Shown here: positions 11,001 through 21,582 of the stretch, one piece after another
Numbering within the stretch: position 1 is the stretch's first letter
Layout: every line of letters starts with the position of its first letter
Assembly (NCBI GenBank): GCA_964030475.1
Contig: CAXIPT010000004.1
Location: 1,198,951 to 1,262,950, forward strand
Reading direction: 5' to 3'
Source: Tethya wilhelma
Lineage: Eukaryota > Porifera > Demospongiae > Tethyida > Tethyidae
DNA length: 64,000 bases
The notes under the pieces: generated by a model
Told to the model about the DNA's origin: nothing
The model's input: the letters and a program-made list of their open reading frames with translations, nothing else
Database searches by the model: none
Made by a program: the position numbers and the translations under genes

Positions 11001-12082
11001 TAATTAATAATTGGGGCAAGCCTGCATGCATGAGTGAGTCCCACAGAAACAGTGCAACTCAGTGATAAAATTATTTTTCTGTATAATACTTGTGCACTGT
11101 GGCCCATGGGCTACATGTAGCTTTCTTTTTTGTTAATAATGATATCATATCATAATGTTCATGTTATCCAAATTTAAGGGTCTATCTATTATGAATGTTC
11201 CCAGCATGAAAAATAGCTAGCCACGAAATTGTATAATCATGATAATTGTGTCAAGGATCAAGAATAATTATATAGGTCTTAACTTTCGTAAGTGAGTTTC
11301 TGGTTGGGTATTAGTCATTACTAAATTATATTCTTGTTCACCAACACAGTATAGGTCTTAACTGTTATTTATAAACTTTTAAATTAGCTGTATTGTACAT
11401 GGTATGCATGCATGCATGCTAGCACTAATAATAATTATAGTGGCCGCGCCAGGATGACATAGTATGGCTTTTATTTGGGTCATGTTATGTACTTACCCAT
11501 GTACTGAAGCTTAAGTTGGTCAATTAGTGCTACATAAAAACAGGATCCCATTACATTATTGTACAAGCATGGCTGCCAGTCATACCTTTGAAGTAAAAGA
11601 ATTCACTATACAAAGCCAAAATACGTATTATACATAATTATGGCTTTGTATACATAATAAAAATTATAATTATTATAGCTTTATTAGCCTCGTACCCAGG
11701 CTCCCTCCTTTGACCTTGCACTAACGGTCAGGAAAGAGAGCTATAAGAGCCTGGGATCCCACATCATTTGCATCACACGCGTGACTCTATATATACAGGT
11801 AGAACGCTAGTATAAAACACAGATAATTGAGCATAGGAATATCACGTCCTGGAAACCACACATCTTCTGTCTAAGGTCGCCATATTTTTAGTTCAGTTCT
11901 ACTCAGAATACCGAAACAAAATGCTAAGTCTTTGGACTAAGAGAGTCACCATACATAACAACATTCGAGTATGTTATGGCTATATCTTAATTGTTTCACA
12001 TGACTAGACTATAGTTGATTGAACCGTATCTCACTCTAAATAGTGCATGCTGCTAGCTACGAAGGAGTATTAAATATACAAG
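11001..12082. other. intergenic stretch with small hairpins
   Basis: No gene is supported. It contains a TGCATGCATGCATGC run near 11,404, a hairpin formed by acaaagcc at about 11,610 and ggctttgt at about 11,642, and a CCTCGTACCCAGGC hairpin (11,692-11,755) of the type also seen at 6275. A phrase near 11,533 (acataaaaacagg ... acaagcatgg) is similar to 12,560-12,595. Confidence 0.45.
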
Positions 12083-12425
12083 TATAGTAAAAATTTCATA
12101 AAAATTAACAGTGTAGGAATGGGCAGTGCTGTAAAAAGGAAGGAAACAAGGCTGGGATTATAAATTTCGGCACATGACTACTTCATTTCCATGGTTCGCT
12201 CTATCATATACTATAGACTCTGATCATGATTAAAATTCTGATTCCAATTAAGTCATGGGTTATTTAAATAAATTAGAAGGTATACAGGCAACCTATGTGA
12301 GCTTGGAAAACTTTGAAAATGAAGTAGTCATGTGCCGAAATTTATAATCCCAGCCTTGTTTCCTTCCTTTTTACAGCACTGCCCATTCCTACACTGCTTA
12401 TTTTTTTTTGAAATTTTTACTACTC
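12083..12425. mobile_element. MITE with ~100-bp inverted-repeat arms, copy 1
   Basis: The left arm (agtaaaaatttcat ... cagtgtaggaatgggcagtg ... cacatgactacttcattt) is mirrored by the right arm from about 12,320 to 12,425. A second member is at 31,874-32,255. No coding capacity. The right end lies 20 bp from the edge of the 1.43-kb duplicated segment. Confidence 0.8.
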
Positions 12426-12444
12426 AGTGTACTGATTGTCCAGC

Positions 12445-13869
12445 TATTGCTGCAGATATTGTTGCACGTGAAGAGTGCATGGGAGGCTGGTGCCACGTGA
12501 GCTTTGTTAACCTACCGCGTGGGTGTATCAATAAGCTTGATTTGTGCTATAATATTATACATAAAAACAGTGTCCCTTGTACAAGCATGGATGCTAGTAC
12601 TAACTGTGACAAGTTATACATATATAGTATTACATCCCCATGCATATAATTATATGTATACATGCAGCCTGCATGATAAAATGCACATTTTACCCTAACA
12701 AAAGACATGAGACAGTCAACAGAAAGTTACATTAATATTAATAATAATAATAATCAGTACACAATTTTGCTCTCATAATTAATTTTAATAAAAGTACAAT
12801 TTATAATGTTTATATCCAACTTTAATAGGGGTATTGTGTTAAAAAATTTACAATTTAAAAATATCTGACAAATCTGTCACGTAATGTACTATAATAAAAA
12901 AATTGTAACGTAGAATGGTTTCAAAATGCTTAGAGATGACTAACCTCAACCTTCTCCCCTGGACTACTAATATCATCATCATCACCACTACCTGTTTTAT
13001 CAGTTTTTATGAAATGTTCGCCAGTAGAGTTGACATTATCAGATGACACAGTTTGGGTATCATCTGCACTTGGGTTAGCAATAATCACTTGACTTTGGTG
13101 GTCTTGATTTTCTTCAGAAGTTGTTGCTGGTTTTAAATCAGTTCTCTCATTACCATCTTCAGCTCCGAGCTGATCATCTTTGCCAGTTGTGCTACAATTT
13201 TCAACACTATCTGCTTTCGTATTAGCAATTACTTCACCATCAGTGGTTTGAGGATTCACTTCTAACTCTTACTGACCACTACTGACAGATTCACCTGATA
13301 ATTGCAGCAAAAAACATTAAAACATCAAAAGATTTATACACATACAAGGTTTCGATGTTACAAGCTGCAGTATTAAAGCGGGAGTATATAAGATGGCAAA
13401 CTGATTTTCACAAGTCATTGAATTCCATAATGTATCTATAGCCTCATTCCCGGGAGAAATGAGCTTACGTGGAAAGGTACATCAAAATAAGACCATTCTA
13501 AATTTCACGCACATGAATAATTATTATAATAGTACCTGTTTCAGGTTCTCGATCTGAAAGGTCACCCCTAACAGCCATAGGATTGGAATAGCCTTCAGAA
13601 TCAGTTGCTTTCACTTCCTCTTTCTCATTTAGTGAAGCCTGTTCAACCTCTTTATTCTCCACAACTTCAGGTGATGCAGTTTTCTCAACTTGGGCCTCTT
13701 CTGCTGATGCCAAATCAATCTTTGTCTCCTCAGTTGCTTCAGAGGTGCATTCACTGATGGAGGAGAGAGTGTTGCTAAGATTTTTCTTCTCTTTCATTGT
13801 TCCTACGCCACTTCCTCCACTGCTGCGACCGAGAGTTGAGTTGTTGGAGAGAGTACCAAGTTCATAACC

Positions 13870-13870
<1 letters not shown>
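12445..13870 (-). repeat. first copy of a 1.43-kb duplicated segment carrying GPCR tail exons
   Basis: This segment is repeated at 17,228-18,653 (offset 4783) without differences that I found. On the minus strand it contains the acidic Ser/Thr-rich tail exons of the adhesion GPCR (LSNNSTLGRSSGG ... and QTTDGEVIANTKAD ...). Here they are detached from any 7TM region: on the upstream (high-coordinate) side lie a long GT tract and the 929-base gap. It is either a recent segmental duplication or an unmerged allelic contig. The copy at 17.2-18.7 kb is the one in frame and in order with the receptor. Confidence 0.85.

Positions 13871-13944
<74 letters not shown>
13871..13944. repeat. (GT)n microsatellite
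   Basis: Uninterrupted GT run at the edge of the first duplicate, longer than the matching tract at 18,653. It reads as (CA)n on the GPCR sense strand. Confidence 0.95.
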
Positions 13945-13945
<1 letters not shown>

Positions 13946-13989
13946 CCACCACATGTAACATGGGTACATCTTGTGGTTAAATTTATCCT

Positions 13990-14918
13990 NNNNNNNNNNN
14001 NNNNNNNNNNNNNNNNNNNNNNNNNNNNNNNNNNNNNNNNNNNNNNNNNNNNNNNNNNNNNNNNNNNNNNNNNNNNNNNNNNNNNNNNNNNNNNNNNNNN
14101 NNNNNNNNNNNNNNNNNNNNNNNNNNNNNNNNNNNNNNNNNNNNNNNNNNNNNNNNNNNNNNNNNNNNNNNNNNNNNNNNNNNNNNNNNNNNNNNNNNNN
14201 NNNNNNNNNNNNNNNNNNNNNNNNNNNNNNNNNNNNNNNNNNNNNNNNNNNNNNNNNNNNNNNNNNNNNNNNNNNNNNNNNNNNNNNNNNNNNNNNNNNN
14301 NNNNNNNNNNNNNNNNNNNNNNNNNNNNNNNNNNNNNNNNNNNNNNNNNNNNNNNNNNNNNNNNNNNNNNNNNNNNNNNNNNNNNNNNNNNNNNNNNNNN
14401 NNNNNNNNNNNNNNNNNNNNNNNNNNNNNNNNNNNNNNNNNNNNNNNNNNNNNNNNNNNNNNNNNNNNNNNNNNNNNNNNNNNNNNNNNNNNNNNNNNNN
14501 NNNNNNNNNNNNNNNNNNNNNNNNNNNNNNNNNNNNNNNNNNNNNNNNNNNNNNNNNNNNNNNNNNNNNNNNNNNNNNNNNNNNNNNNNNNNNNNNNNNN
14601 NNNNNNNNNNNNNNNNNNNNNNNNNNNNNNNNNNNNNNNNNNNNNNNNNNNNNNNNNNNNNNNNNNNNNNNNNNNNNNNNNNNNNNNNNNNNNNNNNNNN
14701 NNNNNNNNNNNNNNNNNNNNNNNNNNNNNNNNNNNNNNNNNNNNNNNNNNNNNNNNNNNNNNNNNNNNNNNNNNNNNNNNNNNNNNNNNNNNNNNNNNNN
14801 NNNNNNNNNNNNNNNNNNNNNNNNNNNNNNNNNNNNNNNNNNNNNNNNNNNNNNNNNNNNNNNNNNNNNNNNNNNNNNNNNNNNNNNNNNNNNNNNNNNN
14901 NNNNNNNNNNNNNNNNNN
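13990..14918. other. assembly gap (929 N)
   Basis: Unsequenced. Any ORF crossing it is meaningless. It is followed by a 54-base T run at 14,919-14,972, a likely cause of the assembly break or part of an unresolved repeat. Confidence 0.99.
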
Positions 14919-14972
<54 letters not shown>

Positions 14973-14973
<1 letters not shown>

Positions 14974-15366
14974 TGTATTTTTATTTTTTAGGAACCTAAG
15001 GTACATTTTCCCCCCTGTACATCACAAAAATGCTATATTCTCCCTGAAGTTTTGTGCCATGTAGGTACTTATGCCAACTATATAAATATTTATTATGAAA
15101 TTAACTGGGATATATATACCTAGCTTGTTTCGTAGCTATGTAACAATGTGCATTATAAATTATTTTTATCTAATCCTACTACAAAATAGCTATACTTGTT
15201 ACAATACAGATGCAAGCAAAAAAAAAAATTCACTCTCTCCTCTAATATACACTAGCTGTCAGTAAAGATAATATCCAACTAATTTTACTATAACTAACTA
15301 CAGAAACATTCCACAACTATTTCAAGTTTTATAAATAATTCAAATTCGTGTTGCAGTTAATGTCCT
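14973..15366. other. 3' flank of the secreted-protein gene
   Basis: AT-rich and without coding signal. It would hold the 3' UTR of the minus-strand gene ending at 15,367. Confidence 0.4.
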
Positions 15367-16362
15367 TCACTGCACATAAATCTCCGCTATCTGTATCGGA
15401 AGGCGTTCAGTCAGTGGTTCATTATCGCATATCCTGAGCTCAATGTCGTCTGTAGTCGGCTGTGAAAGTTCCTTACAGAAATAGAGTGGATGATCGCAAC
15501 AAGTACTTATGGATCCACACCCCATGCCATCCCAGAGGGGGTCTTCAGGATAAAATTGTGCTCGAGGACTAACACGACTGCCTGTCTCACAGAAATAATC
15601 TTCTCCTACAAACGGTGGAATAGTTCCACGGAATTCCACATCTGGGCGAGAACAGGGACATAAACTAGTAAAATCTGAAAGCTCTTCGTGGATAGTAGAC
15701 GCAAAAGACCAAATGTGGACTCGGTTAGGAGAGCTGCCATGTGTTATACTTACTCCATCAAAGTAAGGATCATTAATGGTTAGTTTATCATTAAAATGAT
15801 ATGGCCTAAATGAATTCGTATTACTATATTGGTACCCTATGACTCTTCCACAGACTCTTGCGTATTCCATGCCATTCACTGGGAATGTAGTTCCAGTGCA
15901 ACCAGAAGCAACTCTGCCACACGAACGTGGATTACTATACATTACAAATCCAGTAGGGCATTCCTGTTTGGGGTCAGTCATATCCAAGTTGGCAACCCTC
16001 ATCCATCCTCCAGTGCTGCTACAGCCACACGTGATGTTCAGATTACAATATTGCTGCTCAGCATTGGCACCATTCGGCGATCTAATCCAGTAGTAGCCAG
16101 ATGGGTTAAGTTCGGATACTTCGGCGCAAGATGATACTGGATTATGAATTGTTCCTGGTCCGAATAGCATGTTTAGAATTGAACGAACACTATCAAGTAT
16201 TTGAGCATTTGCTTCCTCAACTTGGTCTTCTGTTGGACACACGCCTACTATGCTATCACTAGTGATATTTACAATGCCGATTCGAGAAGGGAGAGTATCT
16301 TGAGCAGCAAGTAGGTCACCCCCAATCAGAAGCAGAACTAAGATGAAATCTTTAGTGAACAT
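15367..16362 (-). CDS. secreted Cys-rich protein with a fibrinogen-like N-terminal motif
   Basis: Single-exon ORF. I choose the Met at 16,360-16,362 because it begins a good signal peptide (MFTKDFILVLLLIGGDLLAA), giving 331 aa; the longer ORF adds 44 residues with no signal. The mature part has SCAEVSELNPSGYYWI ... YCNLNITCGC ... GGWMRVANLDMTDP, like the start of a fibrinogen-related domain (SC.E....PSGYYWI ... YCDM ... GGW..V). It then departs into a Cys-rich C-terminal half (CGRVASGCTGTTFPV, CPCSRPDVEF, CGSISTCCDHPLYFC). About 20 cysteines suggest many disulfides. I recall proteins of this kind, of unknown function, in sponges and cnidarians. A role as an extracellular ligand or matrix component is inference. 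It lies between the two copies of the GPCR tail segment, in the same orientation. Confidence 0.75.
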   Translation of the reverse strand: MFTKDFILVLLLIGGDLLAAQDTLPSRIGIVNITSDSIVGVCPTEDQVEEANAQILDSVRSILNMLFGPGTIHNPVSSCAEVSELNPSGYYWIRSPNGANAEQQYCNLNITCGCSSTGGWMRVANLDMTDPKQECPTGFVMYSNPRSCGRVASGCTGTTFPVNGMEYARVCGRVIGYQYSNTNSFRPYHFNDKLTINDPYFDGVSITHGSSPNRVHIWSFASTIHEELSDFTSLCPCSRPDVEFRGTIPPFVGEDYFCETGSRVSPRAQFYPEDPLWDGMGCGSISTCCDHPLYFCKELSQPTTDDIELRICDNEPLTERLPIQIAEIYVQ

Positions 16363-17104
16363 TTTTCGAACGTGGTCAGAAGAGAATAATATATCACTTT
16401 GATTGAATGGTGTGCACTGAGTCAGCCAGTGGTTTGGAAATAAGGCAAGCTTATTTAAAATGTCCTTCACAAATGAAGTACTGACAAAAGACAATGTTTT
16501 TTGTGATAGTCTTAGTCTTCTTATTATAAATATTAATGTTTATTGCATCGATCATAAAGTGGGCTACATACAGAGCCTAGTAAACTAATGGAGCATTAGA
16601 GATAATATTATGATAATACTACCAGGTTCATTGGTGATTTCTTATGCGGAAGTACACTCCATTAATCATAATAATAGGGAAATGACACGCTACATCAAAA
16701 ATTCTCAATTGAGTGAATTGTTTATGCAGTGTTTTCACTGTATTCTTGAGCAGTGGTGGGAGTCTGGTGTAAAGTTTAAGCATAATCATAGTTGTTTGGA
16801 AATAGTCTCTTGTACGTGTAATGTCAGCTGTGCGCACATGTACACATGTATAGTACTTTTGGTAAAATTCCATGTATTATGACCTTCAATGTTTTGCTTA
16901 TTGCTAAGCACGGAGGTCTTGTTTACGAGTATGTTATATAGCTGACAACCTTTGCTCACTGAAAAAACACTCCATCTTAGTTCCTGTTTCCATTTTAACT
17001 TTACAAAGCATAAACTGATAAGCTGGTTTAAGGCTAGTTTAAAGTTGAAAAAGCAACCAACTCAAATAGATACTTGGAGAGATTCCATTAGATTAGTCAC
17101 TTAC
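16363..17104. other. intergenic stretch
   Basis: It should contain the promoter of the minus-strand secreted-protein gene. No further gene or repeat is supported. Confidence 0.4.
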
Positions 17105-17232
17105 AAAGGCAGAGGTTGCTGAGGAACTTTCAATGACTCTTCGGCTGAGGTCTTTGAGCTTGTCAATGGCAGTGCTGTAGGCTTTGAGGCTGGTCTGTAC
17201 CGTCTCATGGCTGTGTAGGAGACTCTGTATTG
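17105..17232 (-). CDS. orphan exon candidate, coiled-coil-like
   Basis: A 128-bp open stretch bounded on the minus strand by an acceptor (ATATCTGCAG ending at 17,233) and a donor (CCTTT|GTAAGTG at 17,104). It encodes SLLHSHETVQTSLKAYSTA followed by IDKLKDLSRRVIESS, heptad-like and probably helical. No partner exon was found below it. It could be a further 3' exon of the GPCR tail or part of another gene broken by assembly: the 1.43-kb duplication begins inside its first bases (17,228). Family not recognised. Confidence 0.4.
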
Positions 17233-17712
17233 CTGCAGATATTGTTGCACGTGAAGAGTGCATGGGAGGCTGGTGCCACGTGAGCTTTGTTAACCTACCG
17301 CGTGGGTGTATCAATAAGCTTGATTTGTGCTATAATATTATACATAAAAACAGTGTCCCTTGTACAAGCATGGATGCTAGTACTAACTGTGACAAGTTAT
17401 ACATATATAGTATTACATCCCCATGCATATAATTATATGTATACATGCAGCCTGCATGATAAAATGCACATTTTACCCTAACAAAAGACATGAGACAGTC
17501 AACAGAAAGTTACATTAATATTAATAATAATAATAATCAGTACACAATTTTGCTCTCATAATTAATTTTAATAAAAGTACAATTTATAATGTTTATATCC
17601 AACTTTAATAGGGGTATTGTGTTAAAAAATTTACAATTTAAAAATATCTGACAAATCTGTCACGTAATGTACTATAATAAAAAAATTGTAACGTAGAATG
17701 GTTTCAAAATGC

Positions 17713-18650
17713 TTAGAGATGACTAACCTCAACCTTCTCCCCTGGACTACTAATATCATCATCATCACCACTACCTGTTTTATCAGTTTTTATGAAATGT
17801 TCGCCAGTAGAGTTGACATTATCAGATGACACAGTTTGGGTATCATCTGCACTTGGGTTAGCAATAATCACTTGACTTTGGTGGTCTTGATTTTCTTCAG
17901 AAGTTGTTGCTGGTTTTAAATCAGTTCTCTCATTACCATCTTCAGCTCCGAGCTGATCATCTTTGCCAGTTGTGCTACAATTTTCAACACTATCTGCTTT
18001 CGTATTAGCAATTACTTCACCATCAGTGGTTTGAGGATTCACTTCTAACTCTTACTGACCACTACTGACAGATTCACCTGATAATTGCAGCAAAAAACAT
18101 TAAAACATCAAAAGATTTATACACATACAAGGTTTCGATGTTACAAGCTGCAGTATTAAAGCGGGAGTATATAAGATGGCAAACTGATTTTCACAAGTCA
18201 TTGAATTCCATAATGTATCTATAGCCTCATTCCCGGGAGAAATGAGCTTACGTGGAAAGGTACATCAAAATAAGACCATTCTAAATTTCACGCACATGAA
18301 TAATTATTATAATAGTACCTGTTTCAGGTTCTCGATCTGAAAGGTCACCCCTAACAGCCATAGGATTGGAATAGCCTTCAGAATCAGTTGCTTTCACTTC
18401 CTCTTTCTCATTTAGTGAAGCCTGTTCAACCTCTTTATTCTCCACAACTTCAGGTGATGCAGTTTTCTCAACTTGGGCCTCTTCTGCTGATGCCAAATCA
18501 ATCTTTGTCTCCTCAGTTGCTTCAGAGGTGCATTCACTGATGGAGGAGAGAGTGTTGCTAAGATTTTTCTTCTCTTTCATTGTTCCTACGCCACTTCCTC
18601 CACTGCTGCGACCGAGAGTTGAGTTGTTGGAGAGAGTACCAAGTTCATAA

Positions 18651-18652
<2 letters not shown>
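17713..18652 (-). CDS. GPCR cytoplasmic tail exons (second, in-context copy of the duplicated segment)
   Basis: Exon 18,319-about 18,652 (donor ACAG|GTACTA) encodes YELGTLSNNSTLGRSSGG ... PETG; its 5' edge falls in a CA tract, so the acceptor is uncertain. The next exon ends near 17,713-17,720. Using acceptor CAGTAAG|AGTTAG near 18,052 gives a 100-plus-residue acidic tail (VNPQTTDGEVIANTKA ... GDDDDISSPGEKVEVSHL). Using the earlier acceptor TTATCAG|GTGAAT near 18,077 instead ends the protein at once (GESVSSGQ stop). This pair of acceptors could be a switch between long and short tails. Confidence 0.6.
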
Positions 18653-18692
<40 letters not shown>

Positions 18693-20062
18693 GTGTTCAA
18701 GTGAGCTTAAAAGTGAGGAAGCATAGCAGTGTGCCTGGATATAGGTTTCATCATACTTCAAAACTAGCAGAATAAACTCACTATCATGATTGTATGACAT
18801 TGTACAAAAGCACACTTACGTCCAGTTCCAGTTTTCGACTTGAACGTTGTACCTTTGAGAGTAGACGTGTCAGACTGGGACTGAAAAAACAAAACAAAAC
18901 AAAAACAAATAATTAGCTAAGCAGTGAAAAAAAAATACATTGCATGTCATAATTGTGATCTTTCCTGTTTTGCTTACCAAAGTGTATGTTCTTGAACGCA
19001 AAGTGCTACGTTTGAGTGATGTCAGTCTAGGTCCAATTTTATTCCAAACCTAAAGAAATGAAAACAACATGAGGTAACTTTATATCGATTGTTTTATTAG
19101 CAACTAAATTAAGACTCACCCTGTCATTACGAATAACATGGAAAAACAAAATCCCAACACCCTGTGTTTGGAAGGTAAAAGGAAGATGAGTCGAAAAACA
19201 TCATTATACTAAAATCAAATTGATCACTATACACATCCTTAAAAGTAAAATTTTTAAAATATACCTGTAGTGAGTTGAGAATGGTAAAGATCCAAGCAAA
19301 TACAGTTGCATTTGCATTGACAGTCAGTAACCCAAAGGTCCAGGTCAGACCAAGAAGAGGCAGCAACACCACAGAGGCCATGAACAAGGTTCTAAGATCA
19401 CAATAAGTGTGAATTTGAATGAAACAAACATACAATTATTCAATATTGATGATGCACTCTACTCCTATAGCCCCTAATCCTTGACTGAACTAGAATTAAC
19501 CATAATCGATCACTTGCAGAAAATATTATACTAAAAATAATCATCTTTCTTACTTGGTTGTTTTTAATCGTGATTTTTCATCTTTATTGGCTTTCCCTTT
19601 TCGAGTGAGTCTGTTTCTTCTAGTCTTCCACAGACTGTGAAGAGCCAGAATCAGGAACACCACGTTAATCTATAAAACAGTCATAAAAATTAACAGTCTT
19701 CACATCAAGCATTAATCTACACAATTAATACAGCATGCATTGCACAAACAAATTATTGGTAATCAATCAAAAAATTTCATGCATGCATATACCACTGACC
19801 ACAATTATGAGCAGCATTGGCGCAACAAATCCAAAGATTGTTCCTCTGTCTACTGACAGCCAGCAGCTGAATGAGTTAGAGAGCATAAATTCAAATGAGT
19901 TTGCTAATGTTAGAGCTTCTTGATATAATATAATGATTGGAAATATTGTGCTTGAGACTTACTAGATCAAGTCTCCATTTTCATCTCTCACGCCATAGTA
20001 TTGGTGTCTGGCTGCCACAGTGATGACGACAAATGGAAGAGGGGTCACTATAAATGACAAAA

Positions 20063-20100
<38 letters not shown>

Positions 20101-21541
20101 ATGAGAGTGTATACAATTAAGTGAGGGATGGGTGCATATTTGAAAATCACAATGCATGCATTATACCTTGCTATTAGTATGAATTAGTTTAAAAAATCAC
20201 TTTGAAACTTTATAGTTTACATACATGAAAGGAATATTCTACTAAGTGTTCTCTTCGTAACAATCAAAGCATTAACTTTAACTAGATATTAATTTTGATC
20301 AACTGAAAAACAACTAGCTTACAGTATCCAATAAGAAGGAACATCCACCATCTCTTGGCAGCCTTGCTGAAGACCACCACCAGCAGTAGGTAGAGCATGA
20401 TCCCCTCGCAAAGCATCCAACAGAAGGCAGAGAGGAAGAGATAGTGAAGCAATGCAGCAATGAAGGCACAAAACCCCTATACATAGTAAAAATTACTTGA
20501 AATTTTAGTATTATTGAAGCTATAGTAAAGTGTGACAGTTCTCTATACACTGAAAGGGAGGAAACATGAGAGAATCTCCAACTCTGTGACTTACTGGAAC
20601 ACCTCTGACAGTCTCAATGAAGAAAATGAACACTGTGAAAGCTATGAGCAGAGACAGCGCCAGATTGAGATGAACAAAAAAGTGAACGGCATTGAAAAGT
20701 TTCTTCCTACAAGTGAAAATTCGAAATAAAAAAATGGTTACCATTGTAAACTATATACAACTTTACAAGAGAGTCAATAAATACAATATTGTAACTTAGA
20801 TACCCTTGGAGTAGGAAAAATATGACAGTGATGAGCAGACAAGCTACAGAGATTCCACAACCAACATAAGAGACGATTTGAAGAGCTGTTCTCTCAGCAC
20901 GGGAAATATTCTAACATACATACGAATACAAAAAAAAACACACCACTTAAATACAAAAGTTAGACAATGTTAGCCAATTTTCTCAGCTCACTTGTAGTCC
21001 TCCTCCAACATCCACTAGCACGGCAAAGCTTGTGAGATGGTTGCTCACACATTCGACTCTTGTAAATCCATCGACTGTTTCATTGTTCCTCTTTGTTACT
21101 CCATCAGTCACCCAACTACCATTACCAATCCTGAAGAGAAGAATAAATCATATATACATTGTCCACACCTATTATTCAATTTAGATAATAATATGGCTTA
21201 AATTGCTATAAAAAAATTTAATGGTCAAATTATTGGAGAAGCTGAAAACTTTAGTTTATAATTTAAAGGCAATAACTCATTCTATAACTATAGTGTTTAC
21301 TAACACTGAGAGTCTTGAGCTATACATATTATAGTAACATATATTATAAAATCTAGAATTATTGAACTCACGGATCAGAAAAGTTCCATGTAGCACACGT
21401 GAAGTTAGCATTCTGGTCACTCTCTGTGTCTTCTTCAAACGTGAATCGAAGGAACACTGGAGCATTTTGAAGAACTTCTGATGGTTTTTCTGTTTGTCTT
21501 TCACCAACTTGAGCAGATATCACAACAGATCTGTTATAGAG

Positions 21542-21582
<41 letters not shown>

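Noticed and set aside
13498..15064. Very long ORFs on both strands across 13.5-15.1 kb
   Set aside because: They are translations of the N gap, the GT tract and the T run. Only the tail-exon part at 13,519-13,870 has meaning.
16610..16882. 90-aa ORF upstream of the secreted-protein gene
   Set aside because: No recognisable motif, no splice context and an overlapping ORF of similar size on the other strand; looks like chance.
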